From Pavlovales sp. CCMP2436 (lineage: Eukaryota > Haptophyta > Pavlovophyceae > Pavlovales), in the NCBI GenBank assembly GCA_026770615.1, contig MU631365.1, forward strand, positions 1 through 16,012: a stretch of 16,012 nucleotides of DNA, in the 5' to 3' direction. Below the pieces are notes generated by a model, which was not told the origin of the DNA, did no database searches, and worked only from the letters and a program-made list of their open reading frames with translations. The translations under genes were made by a program, and so were the position numbers. This document shows positions 8,512 through 15,607 of the stretch, one piece after another (the stretch's first letter is position 1; each line of letters starts with the position of its first letter).

Positions 8512-8769
8512 CGTTGTTGTTTTGTATATGTGTATGAGATATTTAAACGCCCTTGCCCGAGCACACTACCGGAGATCCATCGGCACGCGCGGTGGCGCCC
8601 AAGCCAGCGCAGCCGACTAAGGCACGCAGCAGGCAATGGGCGACGCAGCGCTCAGACCAGCAAAACATTCAGAACAGTCAGACGCCAGCTTGAATCCCTA
8701 TCAGTCAAGATATTTAATCACAAGTTTGTGCAAGGTATGCGCATGATTGTTTTTTTGGGTTAATGTTTT
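8512..8769. other. 258-bp gap upstream of the capsid gene
   Basis: It contains the candidate capsid promoter close to the ATG and a GC-rich middle (about 8560-8660). Both strands show only short arginine-rich frames with no credible protein. No gene is called. Confidence 0.5.
8539..8547 (-). promoter_or_regulatory. TTTAAATAT box of the major capsid gene
   Basis: On the minus strand TTTAAATAT lies about 27 bases upstream of the capsid ATG. Its core TTAAATAT is identical to half of the palindrome between the penton and 145-aa genes (9993-10004), suggesting a shared late TATA-like element. Confidence 0.5.
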
Positions 8770-9132
8770 TTATGCATACCTTTGCTGCTGTGCAGTTGCA
8801 GCCTTTTCAAACTGCGACGTTAAACTTCGTAGATCACGACTCTGCCCTACGTTTGAAGCAATATCACCAACACGACCGGCCGCGCGCAACGCCACATCGA
8901 TGAAATTCGACGCGTCTCGACCGACACCAATCAATTCCCTTACGCCTGGTATTTTACCAAGCTCGGATTTCTCAATAGCATTCAGCCCGGATCGAGCAAG
9001 TTGTGCGACTCTAGAACCAATCCCAGAGCCCTTGTGAAGAAGGTTGCCTGCGAAGTTTCCAAAACGTTGAATAGCGGGAAGAGCCCGAGCCCCAAATCCA
9101 GCAGCACGTCCAACAAATCTACCAAACTGCAT
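8770..9132 (-). CDS. small amphipathic virion protein (adenovirus pVI/pX-like candidate)
   Basis: This 120-aa intact frame has ATG at 9130-9132 and TAA at 8770-8772. The first about 50 residues are rich in Gly, Ala, Phe and Arg, forming likely amphipathic helices. A basic helical middle follows, then a Gln/Ala-rich C-terminus. There is no classical signal peptide or long membrane span. It lies between the capsid and penton genes on the same strand. In adenoviruses, Polintons and relatives, small membrane-active or core proteins (pVI, pX) often sit close to those genes. The role as a minor virion protein that binds membrane or DNA is inferred from composition and position; no sequence family was recognised. 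Confidence 0.5.
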   Translation of the reverse strand: MQFGRFVGRAAGFGARALPAIQRFGNFAGNLLHKGSGIGSRVAQLARSGLNAIEKSELGKIPGVRELIGVGRDASNFIDVALRAAGRVGDIASNVGQSRDLRSLTSQFEKAATAQQQRYA

Positions 9133-9170
9133 TTTTGAAGCGTTCTTAGTGCAATTACTTCGGATTATTA

Positions 9171-9176
9171 TTTATT
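9171..9176 (-). terminator. AATAAA signal overlapping the penton gene stop
   Basis: On the minus strand the TAA stop of the broken penton gene is embedded in TTAATAAATAATAAT, which contains AATAAA. It is a compact 3' end and also lies only about 40 bp before the next gene's ATG. Confidence 0.4.
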
Positions 9177-9941
9177 AATGTACATCGACATCTATCACGC
9201 ATGACCATGCCAATCCTTGAGTGTCATACGCGGCTTGGTTCTCGTCTAGGAGCTCGATGACAATGGTCGATAAATTTCACGACGTGCCGCAATAAAGGGT
9301 GCAGCGTCTGTCTTGTAGGTAAGAATGTCGCCGTAAGCGGCTGTGTGTGGGATGCAAGCGAGAAGATTTGTCGTGTTTGATCCGATTGATTTTTGCGAGT
9401 CCATGGTGTCGAGCTCAAATGATTCACAACTGATCAGAATGGATTTTGCACCTGAAAAATCCAGCATGCGTGGCGTAGTGGTAGCAACACCCGACGGAAT
9501 GACGAGATTTTCGACTTCGTTTATGCCTATAAGCTGCATTGTCGACGTGGCTGTAATGAATGTAATTGAAGACGACTGGCTATGTTCAAACGTCAGTTTA
9601 TTTAAAAATTTACTATAAGAGCACGTCAAGCCGGCAATCTGGAATGTCAGTGTGGCGTTCATGGCCGTCGCAAGATCAGCTCCACTCGTGTAATTTCCAA
9701 CTGGAATTGTTGCAGTCAAAGTCTGAGATGCGCCATAGACCAATACTAGGTTGTTGTTGCTCAGATTCAGGTTTGGCCGCACAATTGGAATGCTCGCCGA
9801 CTCAAGACGAATATACATGTCCTCGTTGGATTTTACTGAGATCCCTGGGTACAGATCAAACTGCAATGCATCAGTGCGGTTCAACCCAATGAGATAACGA
9901 TCCGACTGCTTGGACGATAAAAAGAGGCGGTGTATAACCAT
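9175..9941 (-). pseudogene. penton-like single jelly-roll minor capsid protein, frameshifted near its end
   Basis: The frame starts at ATG (9939-9941) and runs 231 codons to a TAG at 9246-9248. The N-terminal part has a YPGISV...IRLESASIP...N-L pattern (about residues 32-60), then I-P-x-G-NYTS-x-x-DLA-x-AMN (about 80-95). These match penton/minor capsid proteins of Polinton-type viruses, where strands of a jelly-roll build the capsid vertices. Near 9250-9275 the conserved C-terminal pattern (acidic LLDEN followed by W near the end) passes to another frame, which is open to a TAA at 9175-9177. A one-base frameshift has therefore cut the last about 30 residues off. It shares a divergent promoter region with the 145-aa gene. 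Confidence 0.65.
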
Positions 9942-10036
9942 TGTATGTAGTATTTGTCATCATTTTTATTCCAATTGCCGCGGCTTGTTCGATTAAATAT
10001 TTAAGTACATGTCATAAAGGTAAATTTCAAAGACAA
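9942..10036. promoter_or_regulatory. bidirectional late promoter region with TTAAATATTTAA palindrome
   Basis: This 95-bp gap separates the penton ATG (minus strand) from the 145-aa ATG (plus strand). The perfect 12-bp palindrome TTAAATATTTAA is at 9993-10004. It lies about 32 bases before the plus-strand ATG and 51 before the minus-strand one. Its half-site also precedes the major capsid gene. A palindromic TATA-like box could serve both directions. Confidence 0.5.
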
Positions 10037-10474
10037 ATGGAAAAGGTTCAGATTTCAACACCATTGCAGCAGGTTACCGAGGAAGAGCCAATGGTACAGA
10101 TCGCACCAATTAAAGCCTCACCTCAGACCCAAACCCAGACACCAACACCACCGGACTTGGTGCCCGTTGTAAAACCGAAACGCGTACACTGCGAGAAGCA
10201 AAAACTAAATTACCTCAAAGCAAATGCTCGAAGGCTAGAAATCCTGGCCGAGGCCAAGGCGAACCGTGTTGCCGCCGCCTTGGAGGTAAAAATCAACCAA
10301 GACGCTATAAACGAGTACGAACTGGCACTTCGCTTGGCCGCAAAATATGGGTTCAGTACACAGCAGACCAAGCCAGTACCGCCTCCAAGGGAAGAAGAAG
10401 TTCGACAGGCAGAACCACCAGCGCTCCGATATCAAACACAGCCTCTAGCAAGACCACCGATGCGGCATGTGTAA
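10037..10474 (+). CDS. Pro/Gln/Thr-rich protein with a central coiled coil, unknown function
   Basis: This 145-aa frame begins at the ATG at 10037; an upstream TTG extension to 9941 is rejected because it runs through the promoter. Residues about 1-45 are rich in Pro, Gln and Thr with a TQTQTPTPP low-complexity run. Residues about 50-112 are basic and alanine-rich with heptad-like spacing, a likely coiled coil. The tail is proline-rich and basic. The TAA at 10472-10474 overlaps the leader of the packaging ATPase. It is possibly a scaffold, core or DNA-binding virion protein, as its composition and place in the late block suggest. No family was recognised. Confidence 0.55.
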   Translation: MEKVQISTPLQQVTEEEPMVQIAPIKASPQTQTQTPTPPDLVPVVKPKRVHCEKQKLNYLKANARRLEILAEAKANRVAAALEVKINQDAINEYELALRLAAKYGFSTQQTKPVPPPREEEVRQAEPPALRYQTQPLARPPMRHV

Positions 10475-10484
10475 AAAAAAAATG
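10473..10484 (+). promoter_or_regulatory. A10 tract abutting the ATPase ATG
   Basis: Ten adenines run directly into ATG at 10482. Similar A8-A9 tracts lie upstream of the next three rightward genes (11257-11264, 12573-12581, 14827-14834). This one decides between starts at 10467, 10482 and 10497. Confidence 0.4.
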
Positions 10485-11244
10485 ACGAGTGACATCATGA
10501 CCGAACTAGTCGAACCGACCAACACATATGTGATCGAAGAGGAAAACAATATCGAGTTTACGATCCCAAAATTCTCGGTCGATGCTCCGCTAGGCAACGT
10601 CCCGCCGCCACTCCCCAACCAGGCCATGTTTGCAGTCTTCCCCGGTCCACCACGATCCGGCAAGACGTCCTTGAGTGTAAGTCTCTTAACGCAAACGAGT
10701 CCTCTGATTTACGCCGGTGTTTTCAACGCCGTGCACTTGTTCGTCCCGGAAACCTCGTTTGCTAGCATGACCGATTCACCGTTCAAAAATCACGACAAGG
10801 TCCACCATGAACTCAGCAAAACATCTTTAGAGGCGCTCATCGTCAAACTCGAATCATCATCAAAAAAGAAGCAAAATACGCTCATCATCGTCGATGATTT
10901 CATGTCGAGCCTCAAAGACAATAATTTGCGCTCAAGCTTTTGAAAAACTCATTTGCAACAGGCGGCACTTGCGGTGCAGCGTGTGGGTCATCACGCAGAC
11001 GTACCGGTCAATTCCGCTTACCATCCGCAAACTCATCAGTGCGCTATTCATGTTCAAGGTGAGCAATTTAAGAGAACTTGACTCGATTAGAGACGAGCTT
11101 GTGCCGAGGGATAAACAAGAGTTTCAAGAGCTATACAACCATTGCTTTAAACCAGGTGTAGATTCGTCCCACAGTTTCATGTTCTTAGATGTGACGAACA
11201 ACCTCATTTACAATAGGTTTGCTAAATTGACGTATAAAAAGTGA
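10482..11244 (+). pseudogene. A32/FtsK-like genome-packaging ATPase, frameshifted
   Basis: The protein would pump viral DNA into the capsid by ATP hydrolysis. Walker A reads GPPRSGKT (10644-10667). Walker B reads LIIVDDF, with the paired Asp codons at 10893-10898. Downstream are the family-typical NRRH-L and T-Q-T-Y-x-S-IPL-x-IRKL segments (about 10955-11040). These identify the viral packaging ATPase of the NCLDV/Polinton/virophage group. The first frame ends at a TGA at 10941-10943. The second half lies in another frame, open to a TGA at 11242-11244. The one-base change falls between about 10905 and 10940, just after Walker B, so the product would lack the sensor region. The start may be 10482 or Met at 10497. 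Confidence 0.93.
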
Positions 11245-11264
11245 ATATAAAAAGCGAAAAAAAA
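11234..11264 (+). promoter_or_regulatory. TATAAAAAG motifs and A8 tract before the 410-aa gene
   Basis: TATAAAAAG occurs twice, starting near 11233 and 11247, across the end of the ATPase gene. An A8 tract follows (11257-11264), 24 bases before the ATG at 11289. This is a good TATA-box candidate for a late gene. Confidence 0.4.
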
Positions 11265-11288
11265 TGTGAACCATTTGCATATCATAAA

Positions 11289-12521
11289 ATGTCGTTAACC
11301 ATAGACAGCAACAATCAAAACCGCATGATGGATTGGAGCGACACAGATTCTCGCAATCGCACAACGCACTATCTACTTAATGGTCAGCCTTACGACGGTC
11401 CAGTCCACCCCATCTTTGGCACTACTGGTAGACTTGGGTCGGGCGCACCTCAATATTGGACCGGTGTGCACCACCACGCACTCAATGAGAAACTAGTGTG
11501 CACCGCGACACCGGTCTACATGCCGCGAAACGAGTATGAGCTCCTCGATAGGGCCGAGCGCGAAACAAATACCATGTTCAACACGTTTAAGCCGGCGCTA
11601 TTCACTGATACGCTGAACGATTCAGCAGGTGTCCCCATTTTTTCAAGGACGATTATTCCCGAGCGTCTTCAAACAGGCATTCCATCGCGAAACCCACTCG
11701 CACGCGAACAGCCCTTCAACGACCTACGAACCAAGTTTGCACCCCGCCAGGGTGTCGGCGGGCCCCCCGATGTGCTCTACAACCCACTTCTCAACCCGGC
11801 AGAATTGCGCGCGCGTGCATTGGGTGCCGAGCCAATCCGCCGGCCGCCCCCAGAAGCAGGCATGAGAGCACCAGGCACGTACGACCCTCAACCCGAATAT
11901 GTGCCAACGCAGCCCATGCCCGACCCACTCGTGCTCACGCCGTACTACCCGCCACGCGCGTTCCAGTCACCCCCACCGGTCGTTCGCGAACCAATGCGCG
12001 AACGCACACCCGTCACCTCGGCACCGTTTCGATCCCCCGAGACCCCCGCCACTGCGTCTCCACGAAGAAACATGCAAGCCCTCGAAGACCTCCCGGCGTT
12101 CACGATCACTACCCCGACGCCGGACCCGCCCGCCAAGCCACCTCCAACAAACACGACTCCGACTCGTACCAGAACCAATACCACGGAGAGGAATATTATG
12201 GGTCAACCATCGTACGTTGAATATGCCGGACAGGCAGGACCCTCTGAGCCATACACTGCTTATGTGTCGCCACCCGCAATGTCTCGCCGGCAGAAGCAGC
12301 TTGGAAAATTGAGCTTGGGGCTGACAGGAGACGAGATGAGTCGAATCGGTAAGCTATCCGACCTTCGGACAAGACCACCGAGGAATGACCAGGAAAAAAA
12401 TGCGCAGATTGCACGGTTGTTGAACAACGAAGTCATTTTACAGAAAATAATAGGGGCATACGGCGACCTCGGTTCGGCGGGCGGACGTGCCGCGATTGGG
12501 ATTGTGTTTGGCGTGCACTAA
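11289..12521 (+). CDS. proline-rich 410-aa putative virion protein
   Basis: The frame is intact from ATG 11289 to TAA 12519-12521; a GTG extension to 11241 is not favoured because it overlaps the TATA-like leader. Residues about 1-150 look folded, with a motif-poor DSNNQNRMMDWSDTDSRNR start. Residues about 150-320 are a long Pro/Thr/Arg-rich disordered stretch with many PP and TPT runs. The last about 80 residues (about 330-410) are basic, helical and end in a Gly/Ala-rich segment. The order of packaging ATPase, this gene, then fibre suggests a structural protein, perhaps a cement or vertex protein that anchors the fibre. No family was recognised. The GC-rich disordered part remains open, which argues for real coding. 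Confidence 0.6.
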   Translation: MSLTIDSNNQNRMMDWSDTDSRNRTTHYLLNGQPYDGPVHPIFGTTGRLGSGAPQYWTGVHHHALNEKLVCTATPVYMPRNEYELLDRAERETNTMFNTFKPALFTDTLNDSAGVPIFSRTIIPERLQTGIPSRNPLAREQPFNDLRTKFAPRQGVGGPPDVLYNPLLNPAELRARALGAEPIRRPPPEAGMRAPGTYDPQPEYVPTQPMPDPLVLTPYYPPRAFQSPPPVVREPMRERTPVTSAPFRSPETPATASPRRNMQALEDLPAFTITTPTPDPPAKPPPTNTTPTRTRTNTTERNIMGQPSYVEYAGQAGPSEPYTAYVSPPAMSRRQKQLGKLSLGLTGDEMSRIGKLSDLRTRPPRNDQEKNAQIARLLNNEVILQKIIGAYGDLGSAGGRAAIGIVFGVH

Positions 12522-12572
12522 CTGGTCGTAGATACGTTCATGGCAATGCGCAGGACAGGTGGTGCGTAGTGC

Positions 12573-12581
12573 AAAAAAAAA
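12573..12581 (+). promoter_or_regulatory. A9 tract before the fibre gene
   Basis: AAAAAAAAATG at 12573-12583 is 18 bases upstream of the fibre ATG (12600). The embedded ATG at 12581 would open a different, overlapping frame. No TATA-like box is seen in the 78-bp gap. Confidence 0.35.
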
Positions 12582-12599
12582 TGTGTAGCAACAGCACCA

Positions 12600-14807
12600 A
12601 TGTCGAATGTTTATGGCTCCCTCAACGCAGCCGGTCTGGAAGACGTGTTCGACCCGTACGCTGTTACAACCGACGCAGTGACGCTAGTTAGCTTTACGTC
12701 CAGCGAGACACCCCAGAATCAAATGAGGGACCTTGCCAAAGTCATTAAGAAAAAAATACCAGTCGACACGACAAATACCGAGCTTGTGTTTCCATTTAAC
12801 AATGCCTTGTTCACGACGCCATTGACTTATGTTGCGGAGGCCTCGCTACCCGTCTCTCTCGGTTTGGCAGTGACAAAGGCTGTAGGCGTGCAATGGAGTT
12901 TTTCGAATACAAAAACAATTTCGGCGGGTTGCGCCTTTGTGTTGGGAGATACAAAACAACTTGAAAACGAAGCCACTACGGACCCAAAAAAGAGTACATT
13001 CACCGTAAATCACATTGTTCCTTCGGGTACTGTGGCCGCGTCAACCTTCCAATTGACAATTTACAAGTACGTTCCTGGTACAACCCAGCAAAGGGTCTAC
13101 ACTTGGTCTTCGCTCGACATTCCTGAGGTAGTATGCGCAAAATGGAAAGCGACAATGGAGCCGTCTGTGCTATACGCCGGTAGTTCGCAAAGCTTTGGGC
13201 ATGCGGTGCTTACATACGATCGCGCAACTGGGAAATACATTGGCACATTTGATGCAAACACTGCTTGGGGTACGTTCACTGGTGGTTTATACTATGAGAT
13301 TTACCGTTACGAATCGAACGACAACCCGTCCAAGGTAAACCTGGGACTGAACACGTCTCCTACTACAAATTTGTTTTGGAACACAGGAATGGGCACGAGA
13401 CCGTTCACCAACGTCGCAAGCCCAGCCTATAAACGCTCTGGTGTTGTCGTAGACTCCACACAAAGAATTACCGTAGAGGTTTTAGAAACGGGATCGCAGC
13501 GAACAAGCCAGAGGCAAATTAAATTCGACATTACCCGCTACCACGACGAGCTCAACGGTCTTCTCAGTTTTTTCAATCCGGCGATTTCGTATACAATGAT
13601 TTTTGCAAACAGCGATATCATATACGATATAGTATTCAACGCAGGAAGCACGCAAGTAGCGGTTAACCCTGAGGGATCGAGTAGCATTGCATTTTATTTT
13701 CAGATTTACAAACCAGTCATTAGGTTCTGCGGAGGCGTTCTCGTGAATAGCAACTACACAGGGGTCGTTTGCCCTATCTCGCGTCTTTCTGTCATCTCGA
13801 ACGAATTCCGCTCACTAAACATAAACGATTTTACTTACAAACGCCTCCCAACAACCATCGGACAAGACTCTTATTTCTCAGGAGACATCATTGGTAGGTC
13901 TAGCACCGGAGATTCCTACAATATCGTGAACAATCTAGCACTCCTAAATTCTGAACTGCTTCTATCAAAAGAAGCCATCACGATCCTAAGCTGCACTGCA
14001 ACGTCTGACTCATGGCTGATAACGACAAACAACCAGTACACCCCTTTCCAAGTCATCGCAACACCCGCTTACAACCCTACCACCATCAACGCTCTGAACA
14101 AAGCCTCGCCTCCGTTTGCAAGTGCTGCTACAATCAACACCGACCCTAACTGGCCTGTTACTGCGGGCTGGAGAACCTCAACAAGCTCGTACTATCAGAA
14201 TAATGCAGTTTTCCTCCCATGGAAGGCCTTCGATCGCATTGACAACACTTACTGGGCTTCGGCGGAACTTGCATACTCTGCAGCGGGTGTTGAAGCTCAG
14301 TGGGTACAAATGGACTACCCGGATGCAGTTAAAATGGTTTCGCATAAAATAAACCCCGCTGCTTTTGGTACAGGTACACCGTATCAGTGGACCCTTTCTG
14401 GTTCAAACAATAACACTAATTTTATCAACGTAGAAACGTTCCAATTCACTGCGTGGCAAGCAAACAAAGTAGAAGAATTTTTTACCAGCATTGCACACGT
14501 TCCATATAAATACTGGCGTCTCACAGTAACGTTAATAAGAACAAACAACGCCGCCATCCATGGTGTCCTTTACGAAGTAGTATTCAATACCGGTTGGTCG
14601 ATTGGGATGACATCTCTACTGAGTGCACAACCGGTAGATTTAGCATCCTTTAAACTCATATTGGGAAACTCATACGGTCAGGTCATTGGCTTTCTTGACA
14701 CGCCGGTAGACTGGCAGTTTAACTTGCTGCTTACAAAAAATAGTAGGATCGTGAACGGCGGGTTGTACAATTTATCGCTTACAAACGGCATAACCAAATT
14801 AAGCTAA
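12600..14807 (+). CDS. fibre-like host-attachment protein with a C-terminal F5/8C (discoidin) domain
   Basis: This 735-aa intact gene has ATG at 12600 and TAA at 14805-14807. The N-terminal about 480 residues are beta-rich (Thr, Ser, Asn, Val, Tyr) without Cys clusters or a signal peptide, as in trimeric fibres or spikes. Residues about 500-665 (near 14100-14600) show a discoidin pattern: FLPWKAFD...YWAS, then WVQMDY...V-x-x-x-x-I, then Y-QWTLSGSN-N, then Y-x-YWRLTV. These are the core strands of coagulation factor 5/8 type C domains, which bind sugars or phospholipids. A further about 70 residues follow. The role as receptor-binding appendage is inferred from domain, length and position among capsid genes. 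It is the longest unbroken gene in the window. Confidence 0.7.
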   Translation: MSNVYGSLNAAGLEDVFDPYAVTTDAVTLVSFTSSETPQNQMRDLAKVIKKKIPVDTTNTELVFPFNNALFTTPLTYVAEASLPVSLGLAVTKAVGVQWSFSNTKTISAGCAFVLGDTKQLENEATTDPKKSTFTVNHIVPSGTVAASTFQLTIYKYVPGTTQQRVYTWSSLDIPEVVCAKWKATMEPSVLYAGSSQSFGHAVLTYDRATGKYIGTFDANTAWGTFTGGLYYEIYRYESNDNPSKVNLGLNTSPTTNLFWNTGMGTRPFTNVASPAYKRSGVVVDSTQRITVEVLETGSQRTSQRQIKFDITRYHDELNGLLSFFNPAISYTMIFANSDIIYDIVFNAGSTQVAVNPEGSSSIAFYFQIYKPVIRFCGGVLVNSNYTGVVCPISRLSVISNEFRSLNINDFTYKRLPTTIGQDSYFSGDIIGRSSTGDSYNIVNNLALLNSELLLSKEAITILSCTATSDSWLITTNNQYTPFQVIATPAYNPTTINALNKASPPFASAATINTDPNWPVTAGWRTSTSSYYQNNAVFLPWKAFDRIDNTYWASAELAYSAAGVEAQWVQMDYPDAVKMVSHKINPAAFGTGTPYQWTLSGSNNNTNFINVETFQFTAWQANKVEEFFTSIAHVPYKYWRLTVTLIRTNNAAIHGVLYEVVFNTGWSIGMTSLLSAQPVDLASFKLILGNSYGQVIGFLDTPVDWQFNLLLTKNSRIVNGGLYNLSLTNGITKLS

Positions 14808-14826
14808 AGTTGAGCTAAAATACATT

Positions 14827-14834
14827 AAAAAAAA
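14827..14834 (+). promoter_or_regulatory. A8 tract before the lipase-like gene
   Basis: ATTAAAAAAAACG lies 15 bases upstream of the ATG at 14850, within the 42-bp gap after the fibre stop. It is the fourth member of the A-tract set, though followed by CG instead of TG. Confidence 0.3.
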
Positions 14835-14849
14835 CGAGCGAGTACTACA

Positions 14850-15460
14850 ATGAACAAATTCAAACAAGACGCCACAAATCTTGCGCGAGCAACATACATG
14901 CCCCTCCCACAGGCCGCCGCATTTGGAGAAACGCTCGGGTACAAACTCGACACCGAACTTTCGCGCCCCAACACCATGGTCTTCGTCGATCAAAGCGGAC
15001 AGCCCACAATTGCACATCGAGGGTCCGTTACCGCAAAGGACTGGTTGGTCGACGATGCATTGATCGCGGTTAGTGCACACAAGAACACCGACAGGCTCAA
15101 TCTCAGTCGAAGCATAACGGCTGCAGCTGATGAGAAATAGTATGGACGGCCAGCTAACACGGTCGGCACAGTCTAGGTGGTCGCCTTGCTGAGCAGTCGG
15201 GGGCAGGCGGGCAAATCGTGACAACCAACAAAGCTGCGGGGTTAGGCGATATCGGTCGTCGTCAGCCCAGTGGCACGCGGCAAACAGATGTCAGGGTGGG
15301 CAACGACGCTGTGTCGGCTCTGTCTAGTCTAGTTCGTCGTCCAGATAGTCAGCCGATCGTGTATGCACCCCAGCGGGGTCAGGCGAACCGGTTCCTGCCG
15401 GGTCCAATCCGATATCTACTGAATACGGCCAAGTCGCACTTGCTTGGTAACTTTCGATGA
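14850..15460 (+). pseudogene. class 3 lipase-like (alpha/beta hydrolase) gene, interrupted
   Basis: The first frame (ATG 14850 to TAG 15138-15140) carries VFVDQSG...TIAHRGS-x-x-x-DW-x-x-D (about residues 44-68). This is the pattern of lipase class 3 proteins around the oxyanion/DW region. The frame continues past the TAG. After a one-base change near 15162-15167, another frame reads HSLGG (15167-15181), the G-x-S-x-G nucleophile elbow, with the Ser codon at 15170-15172. That frame stays open to a TGA at 15458-15460, giving an original length near 200 residues. It contains D-V-R-V-G-N-D in a position where these enzymes carry an acidic residue. Lipase-like genes have been reported in polinton-like viruses. 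The enzyme would act on glycerolipids, perhaps host membranes. Confidence 0.65.
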
Positions 15461-15607
15461 TTGAATGAAAATATACAGGCGCGAATATCAAAGGGGCTAA
15501 CATTGAAGGAGCGTACATTTTGGCTAGCTTTCGTGCATGCTTGATGTCGCGTTTCTCGCATTTATACGTTGTGCACTTGAGCATTGTGTTGTAGGCTTGG
15601 AAAAAAA

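Noticed and set aside
8448..8763. Arg-rich frames on both strands in the gap upstream of the capsid gene.
   Set aside because: They overlap the capsid promoter and start, have low complexity and look like by-products of the GC-rich patch.
9941..10036. TTG-started N-terminal extension of the 145-aa protein with a hydrophobic signal-like segment.
   Set aside because: It would require translation through the palindromic promoter, with no ATG before 10037.
11945..12414. Several frames overlapping the proline-rich protein on both strands.
   Set aside because: They are shadows created by the GC-rich, proline-coding stretch of the 410-aa gene.
15324..15584. 86-aa leftward frame starting with a Cys/Lys-rich segment.
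   Set aside because: More than half of it lies opposite the better-supported lipase C-terminal part. Only the first about 40 residues look protein-like, so it was not called.
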